Shown here in pieces: positions 6,557-7,995 of a stretch of DNA of 7,995 nucleotides. Location of the stretch: positions 1 through 7,995 of the forward strand of contig JAOUDB010000102.1 of NCBI GenBank assembly GCA_029859485.1, in the 5' to 3' direction. The stretch is from Desulfuromonadales bacterium (GTDB lineage: Bacteria; Desulfobacterota; Desulfuromonadia; Desulfuromonadales; BM103). A program made the position numbers and the translations under genes. The notes under the pieces were generated by a model. It saw only the letters and a program-made list of their open reading frames with translations, was not told the DNA's origin and ran no database searches. Every line of letters starts with the position of its first letter. Positions within the stretch are counted from its first letter, which is position 1.

Positions 6557-6586
6557 TTGAAATGACAGCCAATCTGCTGTTTTACT
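6557..6586 (+). promoter_or_regulatory. Possible sigma-70 promoter of the J-domain gene
   Basis: TTGAAA (6557-6562; 5 of 6) and TTTACT (6581-6586; 4 of 6) are separated by 18 nt. They would start transcription near 6593, leaving a leader of about 28 nt with GGGAG before ATG 6621. The spacer is one base longer than ideal, so support is moderate. Confidence 0.35.
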
Positions 6587-6620
6587 ATTAAAAATCTGGA
6601 ACCTTTGCGGGAGAAAACAA

Positions 6621-6929
6621 ATGACCTATCAGGACTTCAAAAAAGCCGTCTCAATATTTGGCTTAGGAGAGCGGGCCAATCTTGCCCAGATCAAGGACAA
6701 GCAGCGGGAACTCGTCAAAGCGCACCACCCCGACCGTGCCGGGAGCTCTACTCCGGAAGCGATTCGCGAAATCAACAGTGCCTACGAAATCCTTATGGAA
6801 TACTGCAACGGCTACCAATTCTGCTTTAGCGAGGAGGAATTTTTGGAACAGACACCAACCGAGAGGCTAAAGCGCCAGTTCAGCTGGGATCCGGTTTGGG
6901 GAGGGAAAAACGAAGCTCAAGACGATTAA
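6621..6929 (+). CDS. Small J-domain (DnaJ-like) protein
   Basis: This 102-residue protein is mostly a single J domain. Residues 12-65 give the helix pattern FGLGERANLAQIKDKQREL, then the diagnostic HPD tripeptide at 36-38 within KAHHPDRAG, then EAIREINSAYEILMEY (47-61). The HPD loop is what stimulates the ATPase of a DnaK-type Hsp70 partner. There is no G/F region, zinc-finger domain or C-terminal substrate domain, so it is a class III (J-only) co-chaperone with a roughly 35-residue tail rich in charged residues and tryptophan (SWDPVW at 88-93). GGGAG lies 7 nt before the ATG. It is the only plus-strand gene of confidence here and is convergent with the carbonic anhydrase. Its client or recruitment role cannot be read from the sequence. 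Confidence 0.85.
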   Translation: MTYQDFKKAVSIFGLGERANLAQIKDKQRELVKAHHPDRAGSSTPEAIREINSAYEILMEYCNGYQFCFSEEEFLEQTPTERLKRQFSWDPVWGGKNEAQDD

Positions 6930-7559
6930 TTAAGGAGCTGACACCAGCTCGAAAGCTTCAGTCTGGTCGTTAAAGTTGAAGATCTCACCCGTCTCAATAA
7001 TGTAGTACCAACCATAAATCTTCAAACGACCCTGCCGATAACGCTCCTTCACATAGGGGTAGGTCAGCAAGTTGCGCATCTGTACCAGGATATTGATCTG
7101 CTCAGTCATCCACTCACGTTTTTGCGCAGAGCCGGAACCTATTTGACGGTCAACTCGCGCGCGCACTTCCCTGGAAATCGCAAGCCAACGCCTGACATGT
7201 GGGAGGTGAGCCAATTCTTCCTCAGACTGGTTCATAGCGGCACAGCCACCACAGTTGGAATGGCCACAGACAACAATATTTTCTACTTCCAGCGCCTGCA
7301 CAGCGTACTCTATCGATGAAGTCGTACCGGCATATTCCTCTGTGTTTCGATAGGGCGGGACGATGTTCGCGACATTCCTGACAGTAAACAGCTCACCGGG
7401 CATGGTGCGGGTAATCAGGTCCGGTACAACGCGCGAATCTGCACAGCCGATAAAGAGTGTGTGTGGCTTCTGATTTCGACCCAGGGACTCGAAGAGCTCC
7501 TTGTGTGCTTCAAAATCTTCTTCGCGAAACTTTACAACGCCCTTAAAAAGCTTATCCAT
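6930..7559 (-). CDS. Beta-class carbonic anhydrase
   Basis: This 209-residue protein should interconvert CO2 and bicarbonate with a zinc ion in the cytoplasm. The zinc and catalytic dyad motif is GCADSRV (38-44: Cys39, Asp41, Arg43), and the other zinc ligands lie in GHSNCGGC (99-106: His100 and Cys103). GELFTVRNVAN (55-65) and SSIEYAV (81-87) are also family signatures, and length is normal for bacterial beta-carbonic anhydrases. There is no signal peptide. AGAGGG stands only about 3 nt before the ATG, a short spacing that may weaken translation, but no better in-frame start is evident. The gene lies 79 nt downstream of the LysR-type gene on the same strand and may supply bicarbonate for carboxylation reactions; that link is inferred. 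Its stop codon abuts the stop codon of the convergent J-domain gene. Confidence 0.94.
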   Translation of the reverse strand: MDKLFKGVVKFREEDFEAHKELFESLGRNQKPHTLFIGCADSRVVPDLITRTMPGELFTVRNVANIVPPYRNTEEYAGTTSSIEYAVQALEVENIVVCGHSNCGGCAAMNQSEEELAHLPHVRRWLAISREVRARVDRQIGSGSAQKREWMTEQINILVQMRNLLTYPYVKERYRQGRLKIYGWYYIIETGEIFNFNDQTEAFELVSAP

Positions 7560-7638
7560 AGACCCTCTTCACAAATGACCAAGGCCTCCCCATTATGGGG
7601 GAACCCACAGGTTGAATAGTAAGTAACAGCAAACCACA
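7560..7638. other. Spacer between LysR-type gene and carbonic anhydrase
   Basis: These 79 nt contain the small dyad CCCCA-tta-TGGGG near 7592-7604 but no U-run, so it is not a convincing terminator. No strong promoter is evident. Read-through from the LysR-type gene into the carbonic anhydrase gene is plausible. Confidence 0.35.
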
Positions 7639-7995
7639 TCAAGCAGAGTTACTGACTAACTTTGGCCTCCAGAAAGGCGAAACCACCTCAAAGATGCTTT
7701 CCAGAAGCGCTTTCAACAGGACCTCTTCACTACGATGTGGAAGGACTGCAACGCTTCTGCCGCGAGTGTGATCGAAGCCTTGCACACGCAAGCCGACAAG
7801 TTCTCCGGAGGCCAGGTAATTACTGACCAAGGCCTGTGACACGTAGGCAATCCCGTCTCCTGCGAGAACAGACTGAAGAGTGAAGCGTAAATCATCAGAA
7901 ACGATAACGCCCTCAAAGTCATCAAAGCTATAACCGCAACTCAACAGATTCTTGCGCATCAACTCCTTGGAACTACAGCCATCACGGCGCGCAAA
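7639..7995 (-). CDS. LysR-type transcriptional regulator, C-terminal part (5' end outside window)
   Basis: The frame is open from the right edge to TGA 7641-7639 and gives 118 residues. The start and the helix-turn-helix domain lie beyond base 7995; the apparent TTG/ATG near 7960 is internal. The sequence fits the second half of a LysR substrate-binding domain: SDDLRFTLQSVLAGDGIAYV followed by SQALVSNYLASGELV matches the common pattern in which the effector domain ends with a GxGIAxLP/S-like segment and a polar LxxGxLV stretch. The HRSEEVLLKALLESIFE helix is typical of the family's last helix. The effector and target genes cannot be inferred. It is co-directional with, not divergent from, the carbonic anhydrase, so regulation of that gene is possible but not implied by the usual LysR layout. 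Confidence 0.85.
   Translation of the reverse strand, partial: FARRDGCSSKELMRKNLLSCGYSFDDFEGVIVSDDLRFTLQSVLAGDGIAYVSQALVSNYLASGELVGLRVQGFDHTRGRSVAVLPHRSEEVLLKALLESIFEVVSPFWRPKLVSNSA

Noticed and set aside
7592..7604. CCCCA-tta-TGGGG dyad as a terminator after the LysR-type gene
   Set aside because: The stem is only 5 bp and has no U-rich tail on the minus strand.
7957..7962. TTG or ATG near 7960 as the start of the LysR-type gene
   Set aside because: The frame stays open to the window edge with family-like sequence upstream, and the fragment lacks the N-terminal DNA-binding domain, so these codons are internal.

Overview
The window looks like a chromosomal housekeeping segment from a deltaproteobacterium of the Desulfuromonas/Pelobacter/Geobacter type. 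That placement is inferred from the glutamate synthase architecture, the moderate GC content, the strong GGAGG ribosome binding sites and the sigma-54-type promoter. It is not based on a database search. Nearly every gene lies on the minus strand. I see no mobile elements, tRNA or rRNA genes, or CRISPR arrays.

Region 1-4713 (minus) is a three-gene operon for a split, domain-shuffled glutamate synthase (GOGAT). In transcription order it encodes a class II glutamine amidotransferase subunit (4713-3607), a ferredoxin-domain plus FMN glutamate synthase subunit (3619-1976, overlapping the previous gene by 13 nt), and a GXGXG domain fused to a GltD-like FAD/NAD(P)H oxidoreductase (1883 to beyond base 1). 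The last gene is cut by the window edge. Together the three would take electrons from NAD(P)H or ferredoxin, move ammonia from glutamine and make glutamate from 2-oxoglutarate. A near-consensus sigma-54 -24/-12 element at 4832-4817 reads into the operon and suggests nitrogen control by an enhancer-binding activator. Several dyads lie upstream of it.

Region 4714-5046 is a 333-nt intergenic stretch. It holds the sigma-54 promoter, the leader, candidate activator sites, an 11-codon plus-strand ORF that may be a gene remnant, and a perfect 12-bp GC-rich terminator hairpin.

Region 5047-6620 holds a branched-chain amino acid aminotransferase (ilvE, minus), which ends at that terminator. Upstream of it is a 57-codon minus-strand gene of unknown function (6412-6239) with its own good ribosome binding site and a sigma-70-like promoter. 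The 208-nt divergent spacer that follows also contains a plausible plus-strand promoter.

Region 6621-7995 holds a small plus-strand J-domain protein, convergent with a minus-strand beta-class carbonic anhydrase; their stop codons abut with no spacer. The C-terminal half of a LysR-type regulator (minus) runs off the right edge. GOGAT and the aminotransferase are linked through glutamate and 2-oxoglutarate. The other genes show no obvious functional link. The best leads are the sigma-54-controlled rearranged GOGAT operon, the small gene upstream of ilvE, and the structured spacer inside the glt operon.
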